From contig NZ_CP104900.1 of NCBI RefSeq assembly GCF_025449215.1, forward strand, positions 2,046,001 to 2,110,000: a stretch of 64,000 nucleotides of DNA, read 5' to 3'. Under the pieces are notes generated by a model. That model saw only the letters and a list, made by a program, of their open reading frames with translations. It did no database searches and was not told where the DNA came from. Position numbers and translations under genes: made by a program. Positions 6,868 through 17,642 of the stretch are shown piece by piece; the first letter of the stretch is position 1; every line of letters starts with the position of its first letter. This DNA comes from Shewanella seohaensis (GTDB lineage: Bacteria > Pseudomonadota > Gammaproteobacteria > Enterobacterales > Shewanellaceae).

Positions 6868-8300
6868 GTCATTTCGTTACTCAGCAGTGGTTTAAATTTG
6901 CCCAGCGCTTAAGTCAGGCGCTGTTAATTCCTATTGCGATTTTGCCCGCAGCGGGTGTGATGCTGGGCTTAACTGTGAGCCCAATCCCTTTTATGCCCGA
7001 GGTGCTAACCGTATTAATGCTGGCGGTTGGCAAGCTGATTTTCGCCATCATGCCCATTTTGTTCGCGGTGGCGGTGGCAATAGGGTTTTGCCGCGATCAA
7101 GGCATCGCCGCTTTTACTGCTGTATTTGGTTATGGGGTGATGACGGCCACCTTAGCTGCACTAGCGGATCTTTACCAACTGCCGACCCAATTGCTACTCG
7201 GCATGGAAACCTTAGACACAGGCATTGCCGGCGGCATGTTGATTGGTGGCGTGACTTGCTTTGCCGTGCGCTGGAGCCAATATATTCGCCTGCCCGCGAT
7301 TTTCTCCTTTTTTGAGGGGAGACGTAGCGCCTCTTTATTGATCATTCCGTTGGCGATGGGCTTAGGTTATATCCTTGCCCATGTGTGGCCGCCGTTGTCT
7401 CTGCTCATCGAGCGTGTGTCCGACTGGGCGGTTTACCAAAAACCAGCCATCGCCTTTGGGGTCTATGGAGCGCTCGAACGTTTACTCATTCCCCTCGGTT
7501 TGCATCATATCTGGAATGCGCCTTTCTATTTAGAAGTTGGCCAATACCAGTTACAGAACTCTGAAGTGGTTCGGGGTGAAGTGGCGCGCTATTTAGCCGG
7601 CGATCCGCAGGCAGGGAATTTAGCGGGCGGTTATTTGATTAAAATGTGGGGACTCCCCGCGGCGGCGCTGGCCATTTGGCGCTGCGCCGATCCCTCGGAG
7701 CGTAATCGGGTCGCGGGTATTATGCTTTCCGCTGCTGCGGCCAGTTGGTTGACCGGAGTCACAGAGCCGATTGAGTTCGCCTTTATGTTTGTGGCACCTA
7801 TCCTGTTTCTTATCCATGTGTTGCTATCTGGGCTGGCATATTTTGTCTGCATCATGCTCGATATTCACCACAGTATTGTGTTTTCCCATGGGCTGGTGGA
7901 TTTCACGCTGCTGTTTTCCCTCTCGCGCAATACGGGCTGGTTTGCATTTTTAGGGCCGCTGACGGCGGTGATTTATTATCTGCTGTTTAGGGGCAGTATT
8001 CTGGCATTTAATTTAAAGACGCCTGGACGACTCGAACCCGATGAACCCCATGGTGCCAAAGAGAGTTTAAGGGCCATCATTGCGGCATTGGGCGGTCGCG
8101 AGAATATTGTTGAGCTCAATGCTTGTCTCACCCGGTTACGCTTGAGTGTGCACAGCCCAGAACTTGTCAATAAAGTGCGGCTCAGCCAGCTCGGTGCTAA
8201 GGGCGTGATTGTGATGGGCAAAGGTGTGCAAGTGGTGTATGGCACTAAGGCCGAAACCCTACGCAAAGTCTTACAGCGCTATTTAGATACCCGACGTTGA
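6819..8300 (+). CDS. PTS system EIICB component, glucose/N-acetylglucosamine type
   Basis: A 493-residue membrane permease. After FKFAQRLSQALLIPIAILPAAGVMLGL come about ten hydrophobic segments typical of PTS EIIC of the glucose/GlcNAc family; GLHHIWNAPFYLEVGQYQL and VTEPIEFAFMFVAPILF are the conserved substrate-site loops. The EIIB domain (about residues 415-493) contains LNACLTRLRLSV with the phosphorylated Cys and GAKGVIVMGKGVQVVYG. No EIIA domain is fused. The start at 6819 overlaps yqcA by 49 bases; no alternative in-frame ATG, GTG or TTG lies near. Sugar specificity (glucose or GlcNAc) cannot be decided from sequence alone. Confidence 0.85.
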   Translation: MAGKLESNRQIRTRRLGHFVTQQWFKFAQRLSQALLIPIAILPAAGVMLGLTVSPIPFMPEVLTVLMLAVGKLIFAIMPILFAVAVAIGFCRDQGIAAFTAVFGYGVMTATLAALADLYQLPTQLLLGMETLDTGIAGGMLIGGVTCFAVRWSQYIRLPAIFSFFEGRRSASLLIIPLAMGLGYILAHVWPPLSLLIERVSDWAVYQKPAIAFGVYGALERLLIPLGLHHIWNAPFYLEVGQYQLQNSEVVRGEVARYLAGDPQAGNLAGGYLIKMWGLPAAALAIWRCADPSERNRVAGIMLSAAAASWLTGVTEPIEFAFMFVAPILFLIHVLLSGLAYFVCIMLDIHHSIVFSHGLVDFTLLFSLSRNTGWFAFLGPLTAVIYYLLFRGSILAFNLKTPGRLEPDEPHGAKESLRAIIAALGGRENIVELNACLTRLRLSVHSPELVNKVRLSQLGAKGVIVMGKGVQVVYGTKAETLRKVLQRYLDTRR

Positions 8301-8456
8301 TATTACATCTTATTGAAATTAATCGCTGATTTATTGTGTTTAATAAAGTTAACTCACAATAAATTCACTTTTTATCACAAAAAGTTAGCTTTTCATGCTG
8401 TATGAGCGGATTGGCTATGGCACACTCGAATGAGGGACCATAGAGGAGAGCAGATT

Positions 8457-9332
8457 TTGCAGTCACAGCATGAAGTAGTATCGAACGCGCAACCCGCCTT
8501 AGCACGTAAAATTCTGATGACAGATTGCGCCGATGCCCAAGGGCTTATCGCCAAAATTACCAGTGTTTGTTTTAATCATCAGCTTAACATCATTAAAAAC
8601 AGTGAGTTTGTGGATAATGCTCAGGGGCGATTTTTTATGCGTACTGAGCTTGAGGGGCACTTTAACAGCGAGCAATTACTGCAGGATCTGCGTGAGGTGT
8701 TACCCGCCCAAAACCATATGACCTTAGTCAGCGCAGGCAAGAAGCGCATCGTCGTATTAGTCACCAAAGAGGCCCATTGTTTGGGCGATCTACTGATGAA
8801 GGCCTACTATGGCGGCTTGAATGTTGAGATAGCAGCCGTGGTGGGCAACCATGATGTGTTAAGGGAATTGGTTGAAAAATTTGATATTCCTTTTCATCTA
8901 GTAAGCCACGAAGGGCTCGACAGAATTCAGCATGAGCAGGCGTTATTGGCCGCCGTGTCGCAATACGCGCCTGATTATCTGGTGCTCGCTAAATATATGC
9001 GGGTGCTGACGCCGGATTTTGTCGCCGAATACCCAAACCGTATCATCAATATCCATCACTCTTTCTTACCTGCCTTTATTGGGGCCGCCCCTTACCGCCA
9101 AGCCTGGGAGCGAGGGGTAAAGATCATCGGCGCGACTGCGCATTTTGTGAATAATTGCCTCGATGAAGGACCAATCATTAAGCAGGACGTGATCCCCGTC
9201 GATCACAGTTACAGCGCGCTTGAAATGGCCAAAGCGGGGCGCGATGTCGAAAAAAGCGTCCTCAGTAAAGCGTTACAGCTTGTGCTGAATGAGCAAGTGG
9301 TGGTTTACGGTAATAAAACCATTGTTTTTTAA
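8457..9332 (+). CDS. purU: Formyltetrahydrofolate deformylase PurU
   Basis: Hydrolyses 10-formyl-THF to THF and formate, feeding formate to PurT and balancing C1 pools. An N-terminal ACT domain (KILMTDCADAQGLIAKITSVCF...NSEFVDNAQGRFFMRTELEG) is followed by the formyl transferase-like catalytic domain with LVTKEAHCLGDLLMKAYYGGLNVEIAAVVGNHD, INIHHSFLPAFIGAAPYRQA and the catalytic Asp in LDEGPIIKQDV. It aligns along its length with E. coli PurU (280 residues). I prefer TTG 8457 with GAGGAG eight bases upstream; an in-frame ATG at 8430 would add nine residues and has no good ribosome site. Confidence 0.93.
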   Translation: MQSQHEVVSNAQPALARKILMTDCADAQGLIAKITSVCFNHQLNIIKNSEFVDNAQGRFFMRTELEGHFNSEQLLQDLREVLPAQNHMTLVSAGKKRIVVLVTKEAHCLGDLLMKAYYGGLNVEIAAVVGNHDVLRELVEKFDIPFHLVSHEGLDRIQHEQALLAAVSQYAPDYLVLAKYMRVLTPDFVAEYPNRIINIHHSFLPAFIGAAPYRQAWERGVKIIGATAHFVNNCLDEGPIIKQDVIPVDHSYSALEMAKAGRDVEKSVLSKALQLVLNEQVVVYGNKTIVF

Positions 9333-9541
9333 GGCTAACTTGCTTGTACTAACTTGAAATATAGCTGCGGACTTGCCGATTAAGACTTTAGGATTAACAG
9401 GCGGCTTTGGGCTTGCTATCAGTAAGGTTACTTGCAATATTTAAGACGTTATCACCGAGTTGCTGCACCTTGAGCCGAACCTCAAGCACTTGATTTGGGA
9501 TTGTTGTTCGGCCAGTGCATCCATCATGGAAGGGGTGTTTG

Positions 9542-11469
9542 ATGTCTATGAGCCGTAGCCTCATTATAGGAATAAAAGACCTGCCCGAGGATTTACCTTT
9601 GTCTTGGGCACGGCTAGATAGTCAGTTTCGGGTGCAGTGCATGAGCCGGGCGTTTTATCAGCGTTGCCATCGCTCGGCGGCACAGATCATCAATCAGCCG
9701 ATTTGTCAGTTATTTACTGAATTTAATGCCGAACTTTGCCGTGATATTCTTCAACGTACCGATAACTACATCGGGCTGGTGCTGCGGGATAATCAGGGCA
9801 TGCGGGTGCATTTTGCCCTGTACGCTATTCCTGAGCAGGGCTGGCAACTCATCCTCTCTGAAATCAATTTCGAAGAGTGGCCACTCAAAGGGCTGCATGC
9901 CGATTATCGCCAAGCGATTCAAGCGAGCGATGCTTGGCTGCAACATATTGATGATGTGATCCAATCTCCACAGGAACAAGTGTTTAAGGTCGCCGTCGCA
10001 AAGGCGATTGCGTTGATGAACAGCCGCTACGGCTTCATTTTGCTGCATAACGATAAATCTAAGTCACTCACCCTCGCGGCCCGTTCGGACTATCCCGCGC
10101 CTAAGGTCAACCAGGCCGAATTTGTCGAAGAAAATACCCAAGCCTCAGAGCTGGAAAGTCAGTTATGGCAGGAGTGTGTTAAAGATTACAAACCCATTAT
10201 TGAGAATACGTTAGCGGATAATCGGCCGGATAATTTGTTGTTTGACCGCTTACTGCTGGGGGAGCGCTACCTTGCTGTGCCTATGGTGTTCCATCACCGT
10301 TTAGCCGGGATAGTGTGTGTCGTGGGGCGAGACGAGCCCTATAGCCGCAATGATGCCCGTTCGCTCCTGACCTTCGCGAGTATTTTATGGCATTCGATTG
10401 AGCTTCCCCGCAGTCTGCGGGCGGTGTCGCGCCAATCAAAAATCATCAAGGCGCAAAAAGAGCAGTTATCCCAATCCTTGACCCAGCTAATCAGCGCGAT
10501 TTCGGAGGCGCTTGAATTAAAGGATGCCTATACCGCAGGACACCAAAAATCGGTTGCCCAGTTAAGCTATTTGATTGGCGAAAAACTCGGGCTTGAACCG
10601 CAGCGATTAGAAGGGCTTAAAATCGGTGCGCTGGTACACGATATTGGTAAGCTTGCGATCCCGTCGCAGATTTTGACTAAACCCTCTAAATTATCCAAAG
10701 AAGAGTACGCATTAATTCAAACCCATCCGTTGCATGGAGCCGAAATTGTTGCCGATGTGGAATTCCCTTGGCCGATTAAGCAGATGATTTTGCAGCACCA
10801 CGAGCGGCTCGATGGCTCGGGTTATCCCTTAGGCTTGAAGGATAAAGCGATCCTTTATGAGGCCAAGATCATTGCCGTGGCCGATGTGGCCGACTCTATC
10901 TTGTCCCATCGCCCTTATCGCCCCTCTATGGGGTTGGCTAAAATGACTGAGGTATTAAAAGCGGGTCGAGGTAGCTTGTTTGACGCGAAAATTGTCGATA
11001 CTTGCTTAGAGATTTTAATCAATCGCGAACTGAGTATTAGTGATCATGTCGGCGCTGCGGTATTGGATCCTGTGGTGTCTGTGACACTCGACCATGAGCT
11101 TGCCGATATCAAACGTTTATTAACTGCGGCCCATGCCAAGGTGGCGGTGGTGCTCGATGAGAGCCATAAAATCATCGGTGTGATCACTCAGCGCCTAGTG
11201 GATTATTGGCTTAGCCCCTTGATTGGCACAGCGGCGGAGCGGGAACACGACAGGGCATTCCTGCGAAAAAAGCCCATCAAATTATGGAGCACTCAGTACC
11301 TTTGATTAGCGATGTCGCCACCTCTGAAGATGCCTTGCAGCTGCTTAACCAAATGGATACTGAGTTTTTGGTCGTGGTGAATAAAGCTCAGCATGCGATA
11401 GGTGTGATTGGCTGGCGAACCATCGCCATGGCAAATAAAGATCGCCAAGAGGCGGAGCGGTTGATTTAA
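9542..11469 (+). CDS. PAS-GAF-HD-GYP-CBS protein, probable c-di-GMP phosphodiesterase (apparent frameshift)
   Basis: About 642 residues when joined. An N-terminal PAS-like region (WARLDSQFRVQCMSRAFYQRC) is followed by a GAF-like region (to about residue 300), an HD-GYP domain with HDIGK near residue 366 and HHERLDGSGYP near 419, and a C-terminal CBS pair. HD-GYP domains hydrolyse c-di-GMP, and the metal-binding HD and the GYP signature are intact. The frame breaks in the second CBS: the A run at 11266-11271 has six bases where seven are needed to read LRKKAHQIMEHSVPLISDVA, with stop at 11469. Start ATG 9542 has GGAAGGGG upstream; an in-frame ATG at 9515 is less likely. The CBS pair suggests nucleotide sensing. 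Confidence 0.82.
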
Positions 11470-11577
11470 CAACTTTGTTTGGATTTATCTGTGTTGGCTA
11501 CATGAACTGAACCCAAGGTGTCTGCCGCATGTACTCCAAATCGTCATTAATCGTTCATCCCTTAAATCGATAGCAAT

Positions 11578-11600
11578 AAAAAGGCGTCAAATTGACGCCT
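11578..11600 (-). terminator. Terminator of the DUF3718 gene
   Basis: On the minus strand AGGCGTCAATTTGACGCCT is a near-perfect hairpin followed by TTTT, just 3' of the DUF3718 stop. Confidence 0.8.
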
Positions 11601-11621
11601 AATCTTACCGTGACGTTCAAA

Positions 11622-11975
11622 TTAAAAATTAACGGCATACACCTCATCCATTGAATTTTGGGCGATATCTTTGATGGTGACAGTACCTTGTACGTAACGG
11701 CCAATACGTTTGGCGGTTTTGTCGGCGCCTTGGTTGAGGGCGAACTGATGGAAGCTTTCGCCGTTACAGACCAAACGAGGGAATATCCGAGCTTGGTTGA
11801 TGCGGTATTCCTGCATAGTGTTGCTAAATGAGATCAGATTATTACTGGCCCCAGCCTTACAAACCGCCACTAAAGTATTTTCTAACTGTGGATCCATGGC
11901 GGCAAAAGCGTTTGAGCCTATTCCTATAGTGTAGAGTAGGGCGGCACCGCCCAATTTTACCAATCTTGCTTTCAT
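11622..11975 (-). CDS. DUF3718 family secreted protein
   Basis: A 117-residue protein with an N-terminal signal peptide (MKARLVKLGGAALLYTIGIGSNAFA, cleavage predicted after AFA), so periplasmic or secreted. The mature part has two cysteines (AVCKAG and RLVCNGES), compatible with one disulfide, and the LVCNGESFHQFAL pattern of DUF3718, a family of unknown function abundant in Shewanella. AAGGAG lies eight bases upstream of the ATG on the minus strand. It is monocistronic, with a terminator just downstream. It ends RSMDE-like VYAVNF. Confidence 0.8.
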   Translation of the reverse strand: MKARLVKLGGAALLYTIGIGSNAFAAMDPQLENTLVAVCKAGASNNLISFSNTMQEYRINQARIFPRLVCNGESFHQFALNQGADKTAKRIGRYVQGTVTIKDIAQNSMDEVYAVNF

Positions 11976-12141
11976 CTTTAGCTCCTTGACGGGTGAGTAG
12001 ACCCTTTGAGTAAAGTCTGTTTTTACCAGCCTTGCAGAGGGATTTGGCCGCAGAAGTGTATCTAAATGTGGGGTTGGGAACAGAGTGTGTCTCGGTGTAA
12101 CTTGATGTGTCTTTGAGGCCTTTGGAGTGTGTTTTTACCAT

Positions 12142-12171
12142 AAAAAATGCCAAGCATTAGCTTGGCATTTT
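12142..12171 (-). terminator. Terminator of the map-glnD-dapD operon
   Basis: TGCCAAGC (12148-12155), loop ATTA, GCTTGGCA (12160-12167) with A runs and T runs on both sides. On the minus strand it ends in TTTTTTA after dapD and can work in both directions. Confidence 0.88.
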
Positions 12172-12197
12172 GGCATGGTGTACAGCATGAATATGGC

Positions 12198-13022
12198 TTA
12201 ATCGACGATACGTAACAGTTCGTTGATACCCACTTTACCGCGGGTTTTCGCATCCACTTTTTTAACGATAATCGCAGCGTATAGGCTGTATTTACCGCAA
12301 GCCGATGGCAGGTTACCCGATACTACGACAGAGCCAGCTGGTACGCGGCCATAGTGGATTTCGCCCGTTTCACGGTCATAGATACGGGTGCTTTGGCCGA
12401 TATAAACGCCCATTGAAATCACAGAGCCTTCTTCAACGACAACGCCTTCGACAATCTCAGAGCGTGCGCCGATAAAGCAGTTGTCTTCAATAATGGTCGG
12501 ACCCGCTTGCAGCGGCTCGAGTACGCCACCGATGCCAACACCGCCAGATAAGTGCACGTTCTTACCGATTTGCGCACATGAGCCAACGGTTGCCCAAGTG
12601 TCAACCATAGTGCCTTCGTCAACGTAGGCGCCAAGGTTCACATAAGAAGGCATTAACACAGTGTTTTTACCGATAAAAGAGCCTTTACGTACGGTTGCCG
12701 ATGGCACCACACGGATGGCTTCGGCTTTAAAGCGGGCTTCGTCATACTCGGCGAACTTTAACGGTACTTTATCGAAATATTTGGTTTCGGCACCATCGAT
12801 AACCGCGTTATCGAAAATACGGAATGACAGTAATACCGCCTTCTTCAACCATTGATGTACATGCCATTGGCCATCGATTTTCTCGGCGACGCGCAGTTCA
12901 CCTTTATCGAGCATATTGATGACATTTTGCACATCGTTACGCACGCTTGCGTCAACAGTGCTTGGTGTGATGTCGGCACGCGCTTCAAATGCGGCCTCAA
13001 TACGTTGGCGTAAAGCCTCCAT
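12198..13022 (-). CDS. dapD: 2,3,4,5-tetrahydropyridine-2,6-dicarboxylate N-succinyltransferase
   Basis: The succinyl-CoA dependent step of lysine/diaminopimelate synthesis. The 274-residue length equals E. coli DapD. The left-handed beta-helix hexapeptide repeats are visible from [65 protein letters not shown] to [31 protein letters not shown]. It lies 18 bases downstream of glnD on the minus strand, as in the E. coli map-glnD-dapD order, and is followed by a strong terminator. Confidence 0.97.
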
Positions 13023-13040
13023 TTACTTCTCCCGTTTTGG

Positions 13041-15623
13041 TTAATTGGTTGACTCTGTGTTGATGGCGCTCAGCGCGCTAATCAAGGCTTCCTTGAGCGT
13101 GTTCTCTTGGGTTTCATTGAGTTGCAAGCCATCATTGGTTTGCAAAATAAAAAGTCTTCGGCTCGCTCGCCAATGGTGGTGATCTTGGCGGCTAGCAAGG
13201 TCGTGTTGCAGCGATAAAAAATATCGCCCACTTTAGCTAATAATCCCGGCGTATCCAAGGCGATAAGTTCCATCATACTTGTACCATGACGGTTACTCTC
13301 AAGGAAACTCACCTGAGTGGGAACATTAAAAGGTTTCATCTTGCGTGACAGCTTTCTAAAGCGCGGCAGCTTAGGGTTATCGCTTGCAAGCGCCTTTTCA
13401 AGGGCCTTACGGATACTCTGAATGCGTGAGAGTTGGCTCACGGGGGCGCCGTCTTGCTCGAGGATAACGAAGGTGTCGAGAGCGTAATTATCCTTCGACG
13501 TCATAATATTAGCGTCGTGGACGTTGATGTTTTTATTATCGAGCACCGCCATCACGGTGGCGAACAGCTTAGGCCTGTCCTGACAGTAGACAAAAAGTTC
13601 AGTGCCGCCGCGTGTCGTGTGTTTGGACACCAGCACCAGCGGCTCATCCAACTGTTTATGCTTAAGGATAGCTTCGGCATGCCAAGCAACCTGATTTGGC
13701 TGGTGGCGCAAAAAATAGTCGGCCTTAAAGCGTTGCCAGAGGGTATCTAAATCTTTTTCTTTCACGCCACGGCGAAGCAGGTCTTTCTTGGCCTTGGCTT
13801 GGTATTCGCGCACCCGCGCACGGATATCGACGGGTTTTTCTTTCCCCGTGCTAGCACCCTTTGGGTGGAGAAATACAAGTCACGCAGTAGTGAGCCTTTC
13901 CAGTTGTTCCAGGTCTTCTCGTTGGTGGCGCAGATATCGGCGACGGTTAAGCAATATAAATAACTTAAATGCACCGCATCGCGCACCTTGCTGGCAAAGT
14001 CGGCCACCACATCGGGATCGGAAATATCGCGGCGCTGAGCGGTTACCGACATCACTAAGTGATTTTCGACCAGCCAAGCGACTAAGCGGCCATCGTGGTC
14101 GTTCAAGCCATGGAGCTTACAGAAGGCGAGGGCATCGCTTGAGCCAAGCTTGCTGTGATCGCCACCGCGTCCCTTGGCGATATCATGGAAAATTGCGCCA
14201 AGTACCAACAAACCTTTTTCGGTAACTGATTGATAAGCACTGAGCCTAAAGGAAACTCTTCCTTCTGCTCCGGCTGTGAGAAGCGCTCGATATTGAGCAG
14301 CAATCTGTGGGTGTGTTCATCCACCGTATAGGCATGGAACAGGTCAAATTGCATTTGACCTTCGATATTGCGCCATGCGGGTAAATAGGCCGACAGCACC
14401 CCGTGTTTATGCATCAGCGATAAGGCCGCGATGCCACGAGGATGCTTTAAGATTTCCATAAAGGCTTGGCGGCACTGAGGATTTTCCTGCAAGGGTTGCA
14501 GCTGTGCTCGGCGTGCGCGCCTTAGCGATCTCAGCGTCGGCGCATAAATGCCTTTAATATTGGAGTTTTTAGCGACATGGACAAAGAGGCGTACAATTTC
14601 TTTGCCGCTATCGAATAAATCGTCCCTTAGGGCCTCGATAAAGGCTCCGCGTCGTTGATAGTTATTGTCAATCGCTTGAATTTCTAAGGCCTTGGTTTGG
14701 CCCAGTGTCGCCCGCTTAAACAGTTGCAGCAGCATTTCGTTCAGCTCCATCACCCGGCGTACCGTGCGATAGTAGCGTTTCATCATCTGCTCAACGGCGA
14801 GTTGAGTGGCGTCTTCATAGCCCATTAGTTCGGCCACTTGGCGCTGGACATCGAACAGCAGGCGATTTTCATCGCGCCCGACCGCCATGTGCAGGGCAAA
14901 GCGCAGCTTCCACAGAAAATGCTGACACTCGAGCAGCTCTTCTAATTCGGCGGGTTCTAAAAATTCGTATTGAACCAGTTCCTCTAAGCGTGAGGCGCCA
15001 AAGTGGCGCATAGCAACCCAGGCGATGGTTTGAATGTCCCGTAGGCCGCCGGGGCAACTTTTGATGTTGGGCTCAAGATCGAAGGCGCTTGCCTTGGCAT
15101 GGCGGGCCGTTTGTTCATCACGTTTGGCGATAAAGAACTGGCTCGACGTCCAAAAGTCGCTCTGGCGGATGGCGTCATAGAGTTGATCAAACAGGGATTC
15201 TGGGCCTGAGAGTAGCCGAGCCTCGAGCAGGTTAGTGGCGATGGTAATGTCTTCTCGACCTAGATTTAAGGTATCGCTGAGGGTGCGAACACTGTGGCCA
15301 ATTTCAAGGCTGGCGTCCCATAAAAAGGCGATAAATTCGCTCAGTGCGGTTTCAGCCGCCTGCGATAACTCACCTTCGAACAGGAATAATAAATCGACAT
15401 CCGAGTGCGGATGTAACTCGCCGCGACCATAGCCGCCAACGGCGATCAGGGCGATAGGATGTTGGTCCAGACCGTGCTGTTGCCAGGCCTGTTTGACGAG
15501 GAAATCGACGAACTGACAGCGCTGCGTCACTAGCTCTTCAATCGGGGTTTTGGCCTTGAATCTTGCTAAAAGCGTTTGATTCTGTTCGATTAATGATTGT
15601 TTAGCTAGCAGAGCTGTATTCAT
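13041..15623 (-). CDS. glnD: Bifunctional PII uridylyltransferase/uridylyl-removing enzyme GlnD (three apparent frameshifts)
   Basis: The nitrogen sensor that uridylylates PII at low glutamine. About 861 residues when joined (E. coli 890). Order: nucleotidyltransferase with [19 protein letters not shown], helical linker, HD domain with [13 protein letters not shown], then two ACT domains ([28 protein letters not shown] and [21 protein letters not shown]). Three one-base losses break it: plus-strand T run 14215-14219 (restores [15 protein letters not shown]), the C run 13844-13847 (restores [15 protein letters not shown]) and A run 13149-13153 (restores [19 protein letters not shown]...INTESTN and the stop at 13041). 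Three independent one-base losses in otherwise intact sequence argue for sequencing error. Confidence 0.93.
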
Positions 15624-15691
15624 CGAGTCCCTTGTTTGGATGAGTTAGGTGTTCAGTAATCCTCTGAGTCCTAACGTACTAAGTATGTCGC

Positions 15692-16489
15692 TTAGTGATT
15701 AATGATACGCGGGAAGTCTTCCTCATCACGCAGAGTCAGGACTTCTACACCGGTTTCGGTCACTAATAATGTGTGTTCCCATTGGGCAGAGTTTTTACCA
15801 TCGGAGGTGGTGACAGTCCACTTATCGTCACGGTCTAACACTGTGGTGTGGCGACCAGCGTTGATCATCGGCTCAATGGTAAAACACATGCCAGGGCGTA
15901 AAATGGTGTTATCGCCATTACGGTAGTGCATGACTTGCGGCTCTTCATGGAAACCGGCACCAATACCGTGACCACAATAATCTTGCACGATGGAATATTT
16001 CTCAAGACCTGTTTTGCTGGCTTTGATGAATTTTTCGATAGTATTGCCGATTTCTCCCAGTTTTAACCCAGGGCGAACCTTACGAATGGCGAGGTATAGA
16101 CTCTCTTGCGCGATACGGCACAGGCGTTTGTCCTTAGGGCTGACTTCACCGATTAAGAACATTTTAGAGGTGTCACCGTGGTAACCGTCTTTGATTACTG
16201 TGATATCGATATTGAGAATATCGCCATCCTTGAGAACGCGGTCACTGGGAATACCATGGCAAATAACGTTGTTTAACGAAGTACAAATCGACTTAGGAAA
16301 ACCATGGTAGTTGAGCGGGGCAGAAATCGCGCCTTGCTCTTCGGTATATTTGGCGCAGATATCGTTTAGTTCATTAGTGCTCACGCCAGCCTTAACATAA
16401 GGGGCGATCATTTCTAATACTTGTGCGGCCAGCTTACCCGCTGCGCGCATTTTCTCGATTTCTTCTGCTGTCTTAATGACTATACTCAT
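15692..16489 (-). CDS. map: Methionine aminopeptidase type I
   Basis: Removes the initiator Met from nascent proteins; essential in E. coli. 265 residues from MSIVIKTAEEIEKMRAAGK, equal in length to E. coli Map. Metal ligands are visible in LNIDITVIKDGYHGDTSKMFLIG (two Asp), GHGIGAGFHEEPQVMHY (His), FTIEPMI (Glu) and WEHTLLVTETG (Glu). The start at 16489 fits the family; an upstream in-frame ATG at 16528 would add 13 residues. It heads the minus-strand map-glnD-dapD operon, divergent from rpsB. Confidence 0.96.
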   Translation of the reverse strand: MSIVIKTAEEIEKMRAAGKLAAQVLEMIAPYVKAGVSTNELNDICAKYTEEQGAISAPLNYHGFPKSICTSLNNVICHGIPSDRVLKDGDILNIDITVIKDGYHGDTSKMFLIGEVSPKDKRLCRIAQESLYLAIRKVRPGLKLGEIGNTIEKFIKASKTGLEKYSIVQDYCGHGIGAGFHEEPQVMHYRNGDNTILRPGMCFTIEPMINAGRHTTVLDRDDKWTVTTSDGKNSAQWEHTLLVTETGVEVLTLRDEEDFPRIINH

Positions 16490-16659
16490 TGCGTTTTCTC
16501 TTGTGTCTTCGATGTCTATTGGCGGCATCTACCCAATGCAAAAATTTGTGCTTTAGGGCTATTTATGGTATAAAGCGCGCCGTTATGTTTAAGTCTTGCA
16601 GGATGTATAAGGTCAGCTTTTGCTTATCTTAACCCAAGGCAAGACTAAAGATGGCGGCC

Positions 16660-16683
16660 ATTATACATGGCAATTTATCTAAA
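16660..16683 (-). promoter_or_regulatory. Probable map promoter
   Basis: On the minus strand there is a perfect -10 TATAAT (16660-16665) in an extended context TGTATAATGG. A TTAGTA-like -35 lies 18 bases further upstream. It would give a leader of about 165 bases before map. Confidence 0.5.
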
Positions 16684-16704
16684 TACTAAATCACACACGT
16701 GTCG

Positions 16705-16796
16705 ACACATTCTTCGGGGTGCCCTCAGCTGTTAACTGCGGGGTCGAAGACATGGGATGCGTGGAGGTCTAACCCCTAATTTTTAAGGTAATAGAA
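16705..16796 (+). promoter_or_regulatory. rpsB leader (S2 autoregulatory leader, t44-like)
   Basis: The region just upstream of rpsB contains TCTTCG (16711-16716) pairing with CGAAGA (16745-16750), then GGGATGCGTGGAGGTC and a short spacer before the start codon. This arrangement resembles the conserved gammaproteobacterial rpsB leader (t44), through which S2 represses its own operon. The assignment is from remembered pattern and position. Confidence 0.65.
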
Positions 16797-17525
16797 ATGA
16801 CTACAGTTTCAATGCGCGACATGCTTCAAGCCGGTGTTCACTTCGGTCACCAAACTCGTTACTGGAACCCAAAGATGAAGCCTTTCATCTTCGGCGCTCG
16901 TAACGGTGTACACATCATTAACCTAGAGCACACTGTGCCTATGTTCAATGAAGCACTAGCGTTCATCAGCAACGTAGCATCTAAGAAAGGTAAAGTATTA
17001 TTCGTGGGTACTAAGCGCGCTGCAAGCGAAGCGATCAAAGAAGCAGCAATTTCTTGTGATCAATTCTACGTTGATCACCGTTGGTTGGGCGGCATGTTGA
17101 CTAACTGGAAAACAGTTCGTCAATCAATCAAGCGTCTAAAAGACCTTGAAAGCCAGTCTGTAGACGGTACTTTCGACAAGCTTACTAAGAAAGAAGCGCT
17201 AATGCGCACTCGTGAGCTTGAGAAGCTAGAAAAGTCTTTAGGTGGTATCAAGAACATGGGCGGCCTACCTGACGTATTATTCGTTATCGGTGCTGACCAT
17301 GAGCATATCGCTATTAAAGAAGCTAACAATCTAGGTATTCCAGTTGTTGCTGTTGTTGATACTAACTCTTCTCCAGACGGCATCAACTACATCGTTCCTG
17401 GTAACGATGATGCAATGCGCGCTATTCGTCTTTACACTACTTCAGTTGCAGCGGCTGCTAAAGCAGGTCGTGGTCAAGATCTAGCTGTACAAGCTGAGCA
17501 AGACGGTTTCGTAGAAGCTGAATAA
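16797..17525 (+). CDS. rpsB: 30S ribosomal protein S2
   Basis: 242 residues starting [43 protein letters not shown], the unmistakable S2 N-terminus, with [13 protein letters not shown] and [19 protein letters not shown] further on. It is essential for 30S assembly and initiation. Codon use is strongly biased, as expected of a highly expressed gene. It is followed by tsf after 117 bases holding two hairpins, the classic rpsB-tsf operon. Confidence 0.99.
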   Translation: MTTVSMRDMLQAGVHFGHQTRYWNPKMKPFIFGARNGVHIINLEHTVPMFNEALAFISNVASKKGKVLFVGTKRAASEAIKEAAISCDQFYVDHRWLGGMLTNWKTVRQSIKRLKDLESQSVDGTFDKLTKKEALMRTRELEKLEKSLGGIKNMGGLPDVLFVIGADHEHIAIKEANNLGIPVVAVVDTNSSPDGINYIVPGNDDAMRAIRLYTTSVAAAAKAGRGQDLAVQAEQDGFVEAE

Positions 17526-17554
17526 TAAAGGCGAGATGAATTTCATCGCCCTTA

Positions 17555-17603
17555 TTAACCAAGATTTTGATTGGTTAACAGGGGCCATTCGGCCCCTGTT
17601 TTA
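17555..17603 (+). terminator. rpsB-tsf intergenic double hairpin (attenuator)
   Basis: TTAACCAA (17555-17562) pairs with TTGGTTAA (17571-17578), immediately followed by ACAGGGGCC (17578-17586), loop ATTC, GGCCCCTGT (17591-17599) and TTT. The second is a good intrinsic terminator and probably sets the rpsB to tsf ratio by partial termination. Confidence 0.75.
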
Positions 17604-17642
17604 TATCTGCAAATTAGTCGAATTTTTAGAGAGGATTTAACA

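Noticed and set aside
13788..14225. 145-codon plus-strand frame opposite glnD
   Set aside because: It is a shadow of glnD on the other strand; the glnD frames carry the conserved HD motif.
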